In this document: positions 9,013-16,903 of the stretch, in pieces | Position numbering within the stretch: the first letter of the stretch is position 1 | Layout: each line of letters starts with the position of its first letter | DNA from: Haliea sp. | GTDB lineage: Bacteria > Pseudomonadota > Gammaproteobacteria > Pseudomonadales > Halieaceae | Assembly (NCBI GenBank): GCA_024642245.1 | Contig: JAHEBM010000020.1 | Location: forward strand, 1-52,564 | DNA length: 52,564 nucleotides | Direction of reading: 5' to 3' | Program-made: the position numbers and the translations under genes | Notes under the pieces: model-generated | Seen by the model: only the letters and a program-made list of their open reading frames with translations | The model's database searches: none | What the model was told of the DNA's origin: nothing

Positions 9013-9042
9013 TTTACAAGGCTTCTGACGGTCGGCTAACCT
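9013..9042 (+). promoter_or_regulatory. Putative promoter of the aromatic-degradation block (right mirror copy)
   Basis: The sequence reads TTTACA, 18 bp, TAACCT on the plus strand, about 200 bp upstream of the VOC dioxygenase start. It is the mirror image of the left copy, and both boxes fall in the perfectly conserved blocks of the inverted repeat. The -10 match to consensus is poor, so an activator would be expected. The remaining stretch to 9247 holds no gene I can support. Confidence 0.35.
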
Positions 9043-9247
9043 GATTCTGACTCAAAAGGCCGACGTAAATCATCAGCCTGCAACCGGTCGTTAGAAGTAA
9101 CGTGCCCATTTTTCGTGGGTTATGGCGATCCATGTGAAAACAAGGAACGGTGTGATGCCTCATTTTTGAGTGTTTGCGGCGCCTTGGGATGAAGCCTGTC
9201 AGGCTGTCCCCGAGTTTAACGATTCACCTGAGGGCAAGGAGCTAACT

Positions 9248-10240
9248 ATGCCGATCACTGCAATTGCCGAGCTGACGTACGCCGTAGAGGATGTCGAAAA
9301 GTGCGTGCGTTTTCTTGAGGATTTTGGCTTATCCAAGTTGAAAAGCGGTAGCGACCATGCCGTGTTCGAGGTGCTCAGCGGCCAGCGTGTCAGCCTTTAC
9401 CGCCTGGGTGACCAGCGACTTCCCCAGAGCGAGATTGTCGGGCCGGGCGTGCACGAGTGTGTCTGGGCCCTCGCCAGCCAGGCAGACCTGGATGGCCTGG
9501 TCGGCGACCTGTCCCGCGACCATGCGCTTGTCACGGACGATAGCGGCACAGTGCATTTTGTTACCAGCTTCGGGCAGGCCATCGGGCTCAGGGTCTTTCA
9601 GCCCAGGCCGGTCGTGTGTTCCCCTTCCCCGACCAATGCGCCAGGCATTGTGAACAGGCTCAACATGCCGCGTAAATGGCTGTCACGCGCTGTTCCCAAG
9701 ACGATCAGTCATGCCGTTTGGGGATTTCTGGACGTCAATGAGGCTTTTGATTTCTACCACGACCGTCTCGGTTTCAGGCTGACCGATGTGCAGAAGGGCG
9801 TCGGGCTGTATATCCGGGCGGGCCGGTCCACGAATCACCATAACATCATGCTTGCTGATGCCGATGTCACCCTGTTTGGCTTCAGTGGCAAGTTCGAATT
9901 CCACCACGCCAATTTCGGCGTCGAGGATATCGACGAAATCATGGCTGGCAAGAACTATCTCCAGCGCCAGGGTTACGAAGATAACGGCTGGGGATTCGGG
10001 CGCCACCGTGTCAGCTCGGAATTGTTCCTGTATATGCCCTCGCCGACCGGTGGTGAGGTGGAGTACGGTGCGGACTGTGACCAGGTCAATGAGCAGTGGC
10101 GGCCCCGTATCTGGGGCGCATCCTTCGCCGCCTTTACCTTCGTTCACGACATGCCCCAGTGGCTCAAGGAGCGGGAACCCGAATGGGATGTGTCTTATGC
10201 CACGCCGGAAACGTCCCGCCATGTGCCGGTGAAGCATTGA
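9248..10240 (+). CDS. BphC-like type I extradiol ring-cleavage dioxygenase (VOC fold)
   Basis: A 330-residue protein with two vicinal-oxygen-chelate modules, expected to open a catechol ring next to the diol using Fe(II) and O2. The C-terminal module carries the metal triad His155 (ISHAVW), His220 (FHHANF) and Glu270 (GGEVEYG). Second-sphere residues known from BphC also seem present: His197/198, His253 (GRH) and Tyr262. The N-terminal module is degenerate, as usual. The ATG at 9248 is chosen for its AAGGAG ribosome site; the frame extends upstream to 9170 without one. First gene of the plus-strand catabolic block. It could act on a different ring from the LigAB-type enzyme encoded at 13129-14314. 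Confidence 0.85.
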   Translation: MPITAIAELTYAVEDVEKCVRFLEDFGLSKLKSGSDHAVFEVLSGQRVSLYRLGDQRLPQSEIVGPGVHECVWALASQADLDGLVGDLSRDHALVTDDSGTVHFVTSFGQAIGLRVFQPRPVVCSPSPTNAPGIVNRLNMPRKWLSRAVPKTISHAVWGFLDVNEAFDFYHDRLGFRLTDVQKGVGLYIRAGRSTNHHNIMLADADVTLFGFSGKFEFHHANFGVEDIDEIMAGKNYLQRQGYEDNGWGFGRHRVSSELFLYMPSPTGGEVEYGADCDQVNEQWRPRIWGASFAAFTFVHDMPQWLKEREPEWDVSYATPETSRHVPVKH

Positions 10241-10282
10241 ATTTCCTCATTACAATCCGGTATCCAATAGAAGGTAATTCGC

Positions 10283-10867
10283 ATGTCCAGGCGTGAACCG
10301 CGCATCCCCCCAGTTGAACGCTCCGAGTGGACCGAAGAGGTGCGCGACCTCTTTACCGTGATGGATGGGCCGGAAGCTCGTGAGAAGGGTCCCAGTCGCA
10401 ACATTATGTATGTGCTGGCCCGGCATCCGGTTCTTTCCAAGCAATTCATGAGTTTCGGCAGGCACTTGTTGTTTGATTCGATTTTGACTGACCGTGTACG
10501 GGAACTGGTGACGCTCTACGTCGCCTGGACCACCAGGTCCGAATACGAATGGCTCAGTCATGTTGCCTTCGGGCTCCATGTCGGCTTCACGGACGCCGAT
10601 ATAGAGGCCGTAAAAAAGGGGCCTGACTCGCCCCACTGGTCCGAGCCGGAGCGGGACCTGCTGCGTGCAGTGGACCAGATGCGTGACGGTTACGACCTGG
10701 ATGATGAGCTTTGGGCTTCGCTTGCCAGGCAATTCGATCAACGGGAAATGATGGAGCTGGTTTTTACCATCGGGAATTACCTGCTGTTCGCGGCGGTGCT
10801 GAACAGCTTTCGTATACCGCTGGAACCCGGGCACGAAGCCTTGGCCGGGAAATACGGCACCCCCTGA
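10283..10867 (+). CDS. Carboxymuconolactone decarboxylase-family protein
   Basis: A 194-residue protein of the CMD/AhpD-like helical family. The signature segment around residues 90-105 reads EYEWLSHVAFG, the variant lacking the CxxC pair of peroxidase-type AhpD. It sits 42 bp after the extradiol dioxygenase and has an AAGG ribosome site. In aromatic pathways such proteins decarboxylate or isomerise lactone-type intermediates, but many family members have unknown function. The neighbourhood suggests a role in processing the ring-cleavage product, which is inference. Confidence 0.8.
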   Translation: MSRREPRIPPVERSEWTEEVRDLFTVMDGPEAREKGPSRNIMYVLARHPVLSKQFMSFGRHLLFDSILTDRVRELVTLYVAWTTRSEYEWLSHVAFGLHVGFTDADIEAVKKGPDSPHWSEPERDLLRAVDQMRDGYDLDDELWASLARQFDQREMMELVFTIGNYLLFAAVLNSFRIPLEPGHEALAGKYGTP

Positions 10868-10892
10868 ATCAGCCTCAGGCTGCTGACCCGAC

Positions 10893-10922
10893 TTGACACT
10901 CTGGGTTTTTATTGCTTAACTG
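10893..10922 (+). promoter_or_regulatory. Possible promoter before the reductase gene
   Basis: A perfect TTGACA lies at 10893-10898, followed about 17 bp later by TTAACT, within a markedly AT-rich gap (10868-11044) that contrasts with its surroundings. The GCTTAACTG end loosely resembles the GGCTAACCTG box of the 9042 mirror promoter. A possible upstream regulator site or UP element is consistent with the A/T tracts at 10920-10980. Weak -10 match. Confidence 0.35.
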
Positions 10923-11044
10923 ACAAAATTACAAAATCTCGAGAAAAATGAAAAATATAGATAAACGGTAACAATTCAAACAGGCCCCGCCCCGGCAGCT
11001 TCAATACAGGCCCCGGGGCTGGTAACAGGCATGAGAAGTTCCAG

Positions 11045-12067
11045 ATGAAACGTTATTCCATAAAAATTGCAGGTACCCAGGAGGCGGCCTTTGCCTGTGA
11101 AGAGGGCGACACGCTGCTGGGTGGGGCGTTGCGCAGCAGCCAGGGCTTCCCCTATGAATGCAATTCCGGTGGCTGTGGCTCATGCCAGTTCGAACTGGTT
11201 GAGGGCGAGTTGAAGGAGCGCTGGGCCGAGGCCCCGGGTCTCTCTCCCAGGGCCAGGGCCAGGGGGCGCCGCCTGGCCTGCCAGTGTGAGCCTCTCACCG
11301 ACTGTGCTATCAAAGTGGTATTGAAAGACGATGCTGTACCGGTGCTCGCGCCGCTACGCCAGACCCTGAACTTCCTCGGGGCACGCCCCCTGACGCCTGA
11401 CATGTCAGAGTTCTGCTTCAGGACCGAAGCGGCCGATTTTCTGCCGGGGCAGTATGCGATGCTCGGACTACCGGGTGTGGAAGGTGCTCGAGCCTATTCC
11501 ATGGGTAACCTGCCCAACGGCGAGGGCCTGTGGAATTTCGTGATCAAGCGTGTTCCCGGTGGTCGGGGCACGGCGGTATTGTTCGATTCGCTCACGCCGG
11601 GGGATCAAGTGGCGATGGATGGCCCCTACGGCAACAGCTACCTCAGAACCGGCAACGACCGGGATATCGTCTGTATCGCTGGGGGCTCCGGTCTGTCGCC
11701 TGTGCTGTCCATTCTTCGTGCCGCGGTAAAGCAGCCGGAATTGTCAGGTCGGCGCTTGCACCTTTTCTACGGCGGCAGGGGACCAGAGGATATTTGCGTA
11801 GCGCAGATAGTGGAGGACGATCCCGTGCTGCGCGAACGTATCGAACTGCACACGGCAATTTCTGATGAAACAGCGCCCGGTGCAGAACAGTGGACGGGAA
11901 ATCGTGGTTTTGTGCACGAGTTGGTCAGGTCCACCCTGGGTGAGCGCATTCCGACGTTTGACTATTACTTTTGCGGGCCGCCGCCCATGACCGATGCCGT
12001 CCACAGGATGTTGTTGCTCGACTACAAGGTTCCGGCCCAACAGCTGCATTTCGATCGCTTCTTCTAG
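11045..12067 (+). CDS. Ring-hydroxylating oxygenase reductase (2Fe-2S/FAD/NAD)
   Basis: A 340-residue electron-transfer protein resembling NahAa-type reductases. The N-terminal plant-type ferredoxin domain carries cluster ligands Cys39, Cys44, Cys47 and Cys79 (CNSGGCGSC and LACQ). It is followed by an FAD domain with ARAYSMGN near residue 150 and an NAD domain with GGSGLSP near 219. It should pass electrons from NAD(P)H to the Rieske ferredoxin encoded at 22355, which then reduces the Rieske oxygenases. It is the only reductase of this kind in the window, so both oxygenase pairs may share it. Confidence 0.9.
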   Translation: MKRYSIKIAGTQEAAFACEEGDTLLGGALRSSQGFPYECNSGGCGSCQFELVEGELKERWAEAPGLSPRARARGRRLACQCEPLTDCAIKVVLKDDAVPVLAPLRQTLNFLGARPLTPDMSEFCFRTEAADFLPGQYAMLGLPGVEGARAYSMGNLPNGEGLWNFVIKRVPGGRGTAVLFDSLTPGDQVAMDGPYGNSYLRTGNDRDIVCIAGGSGLSPVLSILRAAVKQPELSGRRLHLFYGGRGPEDICVAQIVEDDPVLRERIELHTAISDETAPGAEQWTGNRGFVHELVRSTLGERIPTFDYYFCGPPPMTDAVHRMLLLDYKVPAQQLHFDRFF

Positions 12068-12102
12068 TTGCACTATTCAGGATATCAAAAAGGAATTTCT
12101 AT

Positions 12103-13095
12103 ATGGCCAGCAAGCAGAAACTAATGACAGTCGACCAGGTCCAGGGCGCATGGGCCATAATGCCCACCCCGGCCAAGGACAATGCTTCGGATTGGCGGGC
12201 AAGCGATACGGTTGACCTGGACGAGACTGCCAGGGCGATCAAGGGTATGGTCGATGCAGGCATCGACGGCATACTGTCCCTGGGTACCCTGGGTGAGTGT
12301 GCGACGCTGACCTGGGATGAGAAGAAAAACTTTATCGCGACGGCGGTCGAAGCAACCGGTGGCCGGGTGCCGTTTTTTGCCGGCACGACCTGCCTGGGTA
12401 CGCGCGAGACCATTCAGCAGACCCGGGAGGCTTTCGAATTGGGCGCGCGCGGGACGATGCTGGGCCTGCCGATGTGGTGTGCAGCAGATCTGACGACGGC
12501 GGTCGGCTTCTACAAGGACGTGGCGGAGGCCTGTCCCGAGATGGCGATTTGCGTGTATGCAAATACCGCGGCCTTTCGCTTTTCCTTCCCCAGCGAATTC
12601 TGGCAGCAGGTCAGCGAAATTCCGCAGGTCATCATGGCTAAATACGGTGCCGTTCCCAATCTGCAGGCTGATATGGCGGCTGTACAGAAGCGCGTCAAGT
12701 TTTTGCCTATAGAGGCCTATTACCTCGACGTGGCGCAAGCCGATCCCGAGTTTAATACTGCTTTCTGGTCGAGCGGCTCTGCCTGTGGCCCGGAGCTGGC
12801 GGTGCGCCTGCGGGACGAGGTGGCGCGTGCCCGATCCGGCAATGACTGGACCGCGGCGAAGGAGTTGTCGGATGCCATCGGCGCCACCCTCTGGCCGCTG
12901 ATTCCCGGTGGAAACAATTTTGAAGAGTTCAACAAGTACAACATCGGCCTCGAAAAGGAACGCATCAATGCCGGAGGCTGGATGAACGCGGGTCCGTGCC
13001 GCCCTCCTTACGTTTACGTGCCCCAGGAGTACCTGGAAGGTGCCCGGGCGTCGGGTCGTGGTTGGGCGGATCTGGACAAGAAATTAAAAGCGTAG
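12103..13095 (+). CDS. NahE-like hydratase-aldolase (DHDPS superfamily)
   Basis: A 330-residue class I aldolase of the dihydrodipicolinate synthase superfamily, closest in character to trans-o-hydroxybenzylidenepyruvate hydratase-aldolase. Features seen: GTLGE at 61-65, Tyr152 (VYAN) and the Schiff-base Lys180 (IMAKYGAVPN), all at positions expected for NahE. The known reaction adds water and splits off pyruvate to leave an aromatic aldehyde. The frame extends upstream into the reductase gene, but the ATG at 12103, with AAAAAGGA upstream, gives a standard start. Its presence with a NahD-like isomerase points to naphthalene-style fused-ring degradation. The aldehyde may be oxidised by the dehydrogenase at 23551. 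Confidence 0.88.
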   Translation: MASKQKLMTVDQVQGAWAIMPTPAKDNASDWRASDTVDLDETARAIKGMVDAGIDGILSLGTLGECATLTWDEKKNFIATAVEATGGRVPFFAGTTCLGTRETIQQTREAFELGARGTMLGLPMWCAADLTTAVGFYKDVAEACPEMAICVYANTAAFRFSFPSEFWQQVSEIPQVIMAKYGAVPNLQADMAAVQKRVKFLPIEAYYLDVAQADPEFNTAFWSSGSACGPELAVRLRDEVARARSGNDWTAAKELSDAIGATLWPLIPGGNNFEEFNKYNIGLEKERINAGGWMNAGPCRPPYVYVPQEYLEGARASGRGWADLDKKLKA

Positions 13096-13128
13096 GGATA
13101 CGCAGCAGCGTATTGCGAGGATGAGCTG

Positions 13129-13401
13129 ATGAGCATCAATGCGATTGAAAAAGCCCTGTGGCAGGTTTCAATGGATCCGGTACAGGCTGGCAGGCTGCGT
13201 GAAGACCCCGAATCCTATCTGCAGGAATTCAGGCTCGATGAGCAGGAGCGGGCCTTGATGACCAACTGGGATATCAGGGCAATCGTCGATCGTGGTGTGC
13301 ATCCCATGGTGCTGATGATGGCGTTTGCCGCCATCAACGGGCCGGACATGGCAGCCAGTTATATCCAGAAGGTCAACACGCCGGTACAGGTGGCGTCTTA
13401 G
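13129..13401 (+). CDS. LigA-type (alpha/small) subunit of a class III extradiol dioxygenase
   Basis: A 90-residue protein of the protocatechuate 4,5-dioxygenase alpha-subunit family (LigA/CarBa type). It shows the conserved run LREDPESYLQEF near residues 24-35 and RGVHPMVLMMAFAAINGP at about 55-72. In known enzymes this helical subunit caps the active site of the LigB-type catalytic subunit, which is encoded next. It is about two-thirds identical by eye to the first 78 residues of the fusion protein at 17758, so the two are paralogues within one operon. Confidence 0.9.
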   Translation: MSINAIEKALWQVSMDPVQAGRLREDPESYLQEFRLDEQERALMTNWDIRAIVDRGVHPMVLMMAFAAINGPDMAASYIQKVNTPVQVAS

Positions 13402-13452
13402 GTATGAAAGCGCCCCGGCGGATTTTTACGCGGGTGCGAAGGAGGTTTCACA

Positions 13453-13491
13453 ATGGCGGTCATAACACCAGGGGGGTTTTACCATGGCTGA
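13453..13491 (+). other. 12-codon leader ORF overlapping the LigB start
   Basis: ATG 13453 has the best ribosome site in the neighbourhood (AAGGAGG, seven-base spacing). It opens a frame encoding MAVITPGGFYHG and stops at 13489-13491, five bases past the LigB-like ATG at 13484. The peptide resembles the LigB N-terminus (MAEIVGGFL) in a different frame, so it may be a decayed partial tandem copy of the gene start. Translation through it could couple to LigB synthesis. Whether it is translated is unknown. Confidence 0.35.
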
Positions 13492-14314
13492 GATAGTGGG
13501 TGGATTTTTGATGCCGCATAATCCGATGTTGACGGTTGCGCCGAACGCGGCGGATCCGTCCAAGACCCGGACCATATTCGACGCATTCGCGACCATTTCA
13601 GAACGTGTGAAGGCCTTGCGTGCCGATACTGTGATTGTGATCGGCGATGACCACTACACGAATTTTGGGCCCCATTGTATTCCCGCCTGCCTCATCGCTA
13701 TAGGCGACGTCGATGGACCGGTTGAGCCTTTCCTCAATATTGAGAGAGGGGCGATCGAAAACAACGCGGCGCTCGCCACGCATATTCTCGAAACGGGTTA
13801 TGAGCAGGGCATTGACTGGTCTTTCGCCAAGTCGCTCACCGTCGATCACTCGGTAGCCATTCCCTATCACCTCGCAGTGAGGACGGTTCCGGGTTTGAAG
13901 ACCATCCCGGTGTACCTGAATGCCGCGGTAGCGCCCTTGCTTCGCAGTCGTCGTGCCTACCAGATCGGTGAAAGCATCGGTCGCGCGGTGCGGTCCTGGC
14001 CGGGTGATGAGCGGGTAGTTGTTTATGGTACCGGCGGCATCAGTCACTGGGTCGGCAGTGTCGGTATGGGGCGCATCAATGAAGCCTTCGACCAGCAGGT
14101 TCTGGAGATGTTCAGCAAAGGCGATATCGAGGGTTTGATCGGACTGTCGGATGAGACGATCCTGGCTGAGGGCGGCGATGGCTGCCTGGAGATCAAGAAC
14201 TGGATCTGTGCGATGGGCGCTTTTCCCGGGGCAACGGTCGAGGTGATGGACTACGAAGCGGTGCCCGAGTGGATTACGGGTATGGGCTTTGCGCAAGTGA
14301 ATATGGTGGCCTGA
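13484..14314 (+). CDS. LigB-type catalytic subunit of a class III extradiol dioxygenase
   Basis: A 276-residue LigB/CarBb-family protein. It begins MAEIVGGFLMPHNPML with the N-terminal His12 typical of the iron site, has GDDHYTNF near residue 52, VDHSVAIPYHL near 124-134 and GTGGISHWVG near 185. In the family, two His and one Glu bind Fe(II) and a further His acts as base in ring opening. It forms an evident pair with the LigA-type gene 82 bp upstream; the LigA::SDR fusion at 17758 is a second candidate partner. The substrate should be a catechol-type diol; CarBb-like biaryl diols are one family precedent. Confidence 0.88.
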   Translation: MAEIVGGFLMPHNPMLTVAPNAADPSKTRTIFDAFATISERVKALRADTVIVIGDDHYTNFGPHCIPACLIAIGDVDGPVEPFLNIERGAIENNAALATHILETGYEQGIDWSFAKSLTVDHSVAIPYHLAVRTVPGLKTIPVYLNAAVAPLLRSRRAYQIGESIGRAVRSWPGDERVVVYGTGGISHWVGSVGMGRINEAFDQQVLEMFSKGDIEGLIGLSDETILAEGGDGCLEIKNWICAMGAFPGATVEVMDYEAVPEWITGMGFAQVNMVA

Positions 14315-14332
14315 TGCCCCGGGGGCGATGAT

Positions 14333-14932
14333 ATGAGCAATATCGATTTTTACTTTGATTTTTTGAGCCCGTATTCCTACCTGGCCCACAGCCGCTTGCC
14401 CGATCTTGCCGACAAGTACGGGTACGGCATCAGCTACAAGCCTATCGATCTGAAGGAGGCGAAGCTGGCGGCAGGCAACACCGGTCCGGCGACGGCCCAG
14501 ATGCCGATGAAGCTGCGCTATGCCATGGCGGATTTGACCCGCTGGAGTCAAAAGTACGCTGTGCCCTTTGCGTTTGCCAAGGTGCCACCCGTCACCAGTC
14601 GTATCAACAAGGGAACATTTTTCGCGATCGAAAGGGACCAGGCTCGCGACTATGTCAGCAGGGCCTGGCTTGCTACCTTCGGCAGCGGCGGCGACTTTAA
14701 CAGCGATGAACTGCTGGCGGGTCTGGCGCGGCAGATGGGTTGGTCACCGGAAGAATTCCTCGAGTTTACCGGTTCCGATGCCGCCCAGCGACTCTACGAG
14801 GCAGGCAATAAAGCAGCCCACGAGCGCGGGGTGTTTGGTGCGCCGATAATGATGGTGGGAGAGGAGATGTGGTGGGGGAACGACAGGCTGGATCATCTTG
14901 AGGACTACCTCGCTGCGCATCCGGCGAAGTAG
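14333..14932 (+). CDS. NahD-like 2-hydroxychromene-2-carboxylate isomerase
   Basis: A 199-residue kappa-class-GST/DsbA-fold protein of the HCCA isomerase family. The N-terminal FYFDFLSPYSYLA carries the glutathione-activating serine (about residue 12). A GVFGAPIMMVG segment near 165-175 is also typical. In naphthalene degradation this enzyme opens the hemiketal formed after extradiol cleavage of 1,2-dihydroxynaphthalene, giving the substrate of the hydratase-aldolase. It lies 18 bp after the LigB-like gene, and the NahE-like gene is upstream, so the two naphthalene-type steps flank the dioxygenase. Confidence 0.88.
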   Translation: MSNIDFYFDFLSPYSYLAHSRLPDLADKYGYGISYKPIDLKEAKLAAGNTGPATAQMPMKLRYAMADLTRWSQKYAVPFAFAKVPPVTSRINKGTFFAIERDQARDYVSRAWLATFGSGGDFNSDELLAGLARQMGWSPEEFLEFTGSDAAQRLYEAGNKAAHERGVFGAPIMMVGEEMWWGNDRLDHLEDYLAAHPAK

Positions 14933-14988
14933 GGCCGCAGTCTCCTGCCGCTGCGCGCACAGGCAAAGATGAACGAGAGAAGGAATTT

Positions 14989-16317
14989 ATGGTGGACATT
15001 AAAGCACTCGTAGACGTTGAGAACGGAACGCAAAGCCGGCGTATTTTCTGGGAGCGCGATATCTATGAACTCGAGCTGGAGCGCATATTTGCGCGCTGCT
15101 GGCTGTTCCTGACGCACGAGAGCCAGATCCCCAACTACGGTGACTTCTTCGTCACCAAGATGGGGGAAGACGAGGTTGTCGTGATACGCCAGAAGGACGG
15201 CTCGATCGGGGCTTTCCTGAACCAGTGCCGACACCGTGGCATGAAACTGTGTATGGCCGAGGCGGGCAACGCCCGGGCATTTTCCTGCGCCTACCACGGC
15301 TGGGCCTATGGTGTGGACGGGACACTCAAAAGCGTGCCCTGCGAGAAGGAATCCTACGGCCCCGATTTTGACAAGGCGCAGTGGGGTTTGCATCCGGTAG
15401 CCAAGGTGGAGAGTTACAAGGGCTTTATTTTCGGTTGTATGGACGCCGCTGCGCCGTCGCTGGTGGACTACCTGGGCGATGCGGCCTGGTATATGGATAT
15501 CTGGGCGGGTGTTCCCGGGGGGATCGAGTTCCTGGGGCCACCCAGCCGCTCCATCATCAGGTCGAACTGGAAATCACCGCCGGAAAACTTTATCGGCGAT
15601 TCATACCATGTGGGCTGGACCCATGCGGGCGTGCTGAAGGCCATGACCGGTGAGGTGATGCCGCAGCTGGCCTTTGCCAGCAAGGATGCCGGCTTTCAGG
15701 TGACGACCCGTTACGGCCACGGCCACGGCATCAACTGGGGCCCCGGGCCTATCCTGATGTCACCCAACTGTCCCGACCTGTTCGAGTGGACGGAGCGTCG
15801 GGGGGTCGAGATGGAGGCGATAGTCGGGGAAAAAGCCAGCAAGCTCTACTCCCGGCACTGGGACGGTACCCTGTTCCCGAACTGTTCTTACCTGATCGGT
15901 ACCTACGTGTTCAAGGCCTGGCACCCGATAGGGCCGGACAAGGTCGAGATCATGACCTGGGCCTTTGCCGAGAAAGATATGTCCGACGATCTGAAGCATC
16001 GGATCAAGGTGGCGGCACACCGGGTGTTTGGCCCGGCCGGTATTCTCGAAAGCGATGACATCGACAACTTCGAATACATAGCGCTTCCCAACCAGGGGCA
16101 TGTCACGCGGCAGGGAAAGATGAACCTGCAGATGGGCATGGGACGCGAACGCGAGGAGGCGGATTACCCGGGTGTTATCGGGGATTTCCTCAGTGAGCAT
16201 GGCCAACGCGGCCTCTATCGCAGCTGGGCGGACTGTATGAGCTCGGCGAACTGGGCGGAGCTCGAGGCAAAAACCGCGAGCTGGAAGCAAGATCTTCTTC
16301 GCAAGAAGAAGGTATAG
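14989..16317 (+). CDS. Rieske ring-hydroxylating oxygenase alpha subunit 1 (NahAc-like)
   Basis: A 442-residue large subunit. The Rieske cluster ligands are Cys80, His82, Cys100 and His103 (CRHRG and CAYHGW). The bridging Asp204 and the mononuclear iron ligands His207 and His212 occur in GDSYHVGWTH, one residue off the NahAc numbering. An acidic cluster near 356-359 (ESDDIDN) provides the third iron ligand. The strong NahAc/biphenyl-type signature and GWAYG...SVPCEKE segment indicate arene cis-dihydroxylation. It has an AAGGAA ribosome site and is followed eight bases later by its beta subunit. Confidence 0.92.
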   Translation: MVDIKALVDVENGTQSRRIFWERDIYELELERIFARCWLFLTHESQIPNYGDFFVTKMGEDEVVVIRQKDGSIGAFLNQCRHRGMKLCMAEAGNARAFSCAYHGWAYGVDGTLKSVPCEKESYGPDFDKAQWGLHPVAKVESYKGFIFGCMDAAAPSLVDYLGDAAWYMDIWAGVPGGIEFLGPPSRSIIRSNWKSPPENFIGDSYHVGWTHAGVLKAMTGEVMPQLAFASKDAGFQVTTRYGHGHGINWGPGPILMSPNCPDLFEWTERRGVEMEAIVGEKASKLYSRHWDGTLFPNCSYLIGTYVFKAWHPIGPDKVEIMTWAFAEKDMSDDLKHRIKVAAHRVFGPAGILESDDIDNFEYIALPNQGHVTRQGKMNLQMGMGREREEADYPGVIGDFLSEHGQRGLYRSWADCMSSANWAELEAKTASWKQDLLRKKKV

Positions 16318-16325
16318 GGGGAGCG

Positions 16326-16874
16326 ATGCCGAGTAAAGAGGATCCCAAAATGCCTGAGCAACGTCCGGTTGCAATGGAGCTGCACCACGAAATTACACAA
16401 TTTCTTCACCGGGAGGCGCGCCTGCTCGATAGCGACCTGCTGCGTGACTGGCTGACCACGATGGTCGATCGCGAGATCCGCTACCAGCTGGTGATTCGCG
16501 ACGAGCGCTATCGCAAGGACAAGAGTCCGGATGCAGACCGCGAGATCATGCCGTTTGATGACGATTACACTATTCTCGACCTGCGGGTTCGGCAGTTTGA
16601 AACCGGTATGCAGACCATGCTGGATCCGGGCCAGCAGATGTTCCGCGTCGTCAGTAATGTGGAGGCGTTCCACAATGACAGCGAAGGTGAGTTCACGGTG
16701 CTGTCTTATGGAACCGTCTCCCGGTTTCGCCGGGTCTACGAAAACGAGCGCTCGGTTTATGGGCGCAGGGATGTCCTGAGGCGGGGGGAGGACGGCCAGC
16801 TGCGACTGCTCTCGCGCCGCGTTGTGCTGGGCGGCCGCGTGGTGCGCAGCAAGAATCTTCTGTTCTTTCTCTGA
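16326..16874 (+). CDS. Rieske oxygenase beta (small) subunit 1
   Basis: A 182-residue NTF2/SnoaL-fold small subunit. It shows the typical internal segment (DDDYTILDLRVRQF, near 78-91) and C-terminus (RSKNLLFFL). It is structural in the alpha3beta3 oxygenase and sits eight bases after alpha subunit 1. An in-frame ATG at 16350 (MPEQRP) is a possible alternative start, giving a slightly shorter N-terminus. Confidence 0.9.
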   Translation: MPSKEDPKMPEQRPVAMELHHEITQFLHREARLLDSDLLRDWLTTMVDREIRYQLVIRDERYRKDKSPDADREIMPFDDDYTILDLRVRQFETGMQTMLDPGQQMFRVVSNVEAFHNDSEGEFTVLSYGTVSRFRRVYENERSVYGRRDVLRRGEDGQLRLLSRRVVLGGRVVRSKNLLFFL

Positions 16875-16903
16875 ACGACTATATTTCGGGTAAAAACACC
16901 GTA

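Larger units (their letters stand above)
8847..9042. repeat. Mirror-symmetric 55-bp inverted repeat in a divergent intergenic region
   Basis: The two arms are 8847-8901 and 8988-9042, with an 86-bp centre. They align without any gap. They contain an outer 8-bp perfect block (aggttagc / gctaacct), nine unconserved bases, a 20-bp perfect block (8864-8883 gaagccttgtaaaatcgata against 9006-9025), four mostly unconserved bases, and an inner 14-bp block with one mismatch (8888-8901 against 8988-9001). About 44 of 55 positions pair by hand count. It lies in the 523-bp gap (8725-9247) between the divergent LuxE-like and VOC dioxygenase genes. I see no flanking target duplication and no coding sequence. 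The block-wise conservation looks like two outward-facing promoter/operator copies. Confidence 0.85.

Noticed and set aside
8847-9042. MITE or insertion-sequence remnant
   Set aside because: Terminal inverted repeats fit, but there is no visible target duplication, no second copy in the window, and the conservation is block-wise around promoter-like boxes.
10868-11044. Rho-independent terminator after the CMD-family gene
   Set aside because: CAGCC/GGCTG and ACCC/GGGT stems near the TTTTT at 10906 are too short to be convincing.
13598-14551. 317-codon antisense open frame over the LigB-like and NahD-like genes
   Set aside because: Covers two clear genes, has no domain and no ribosome site; a GC-bias shadow.
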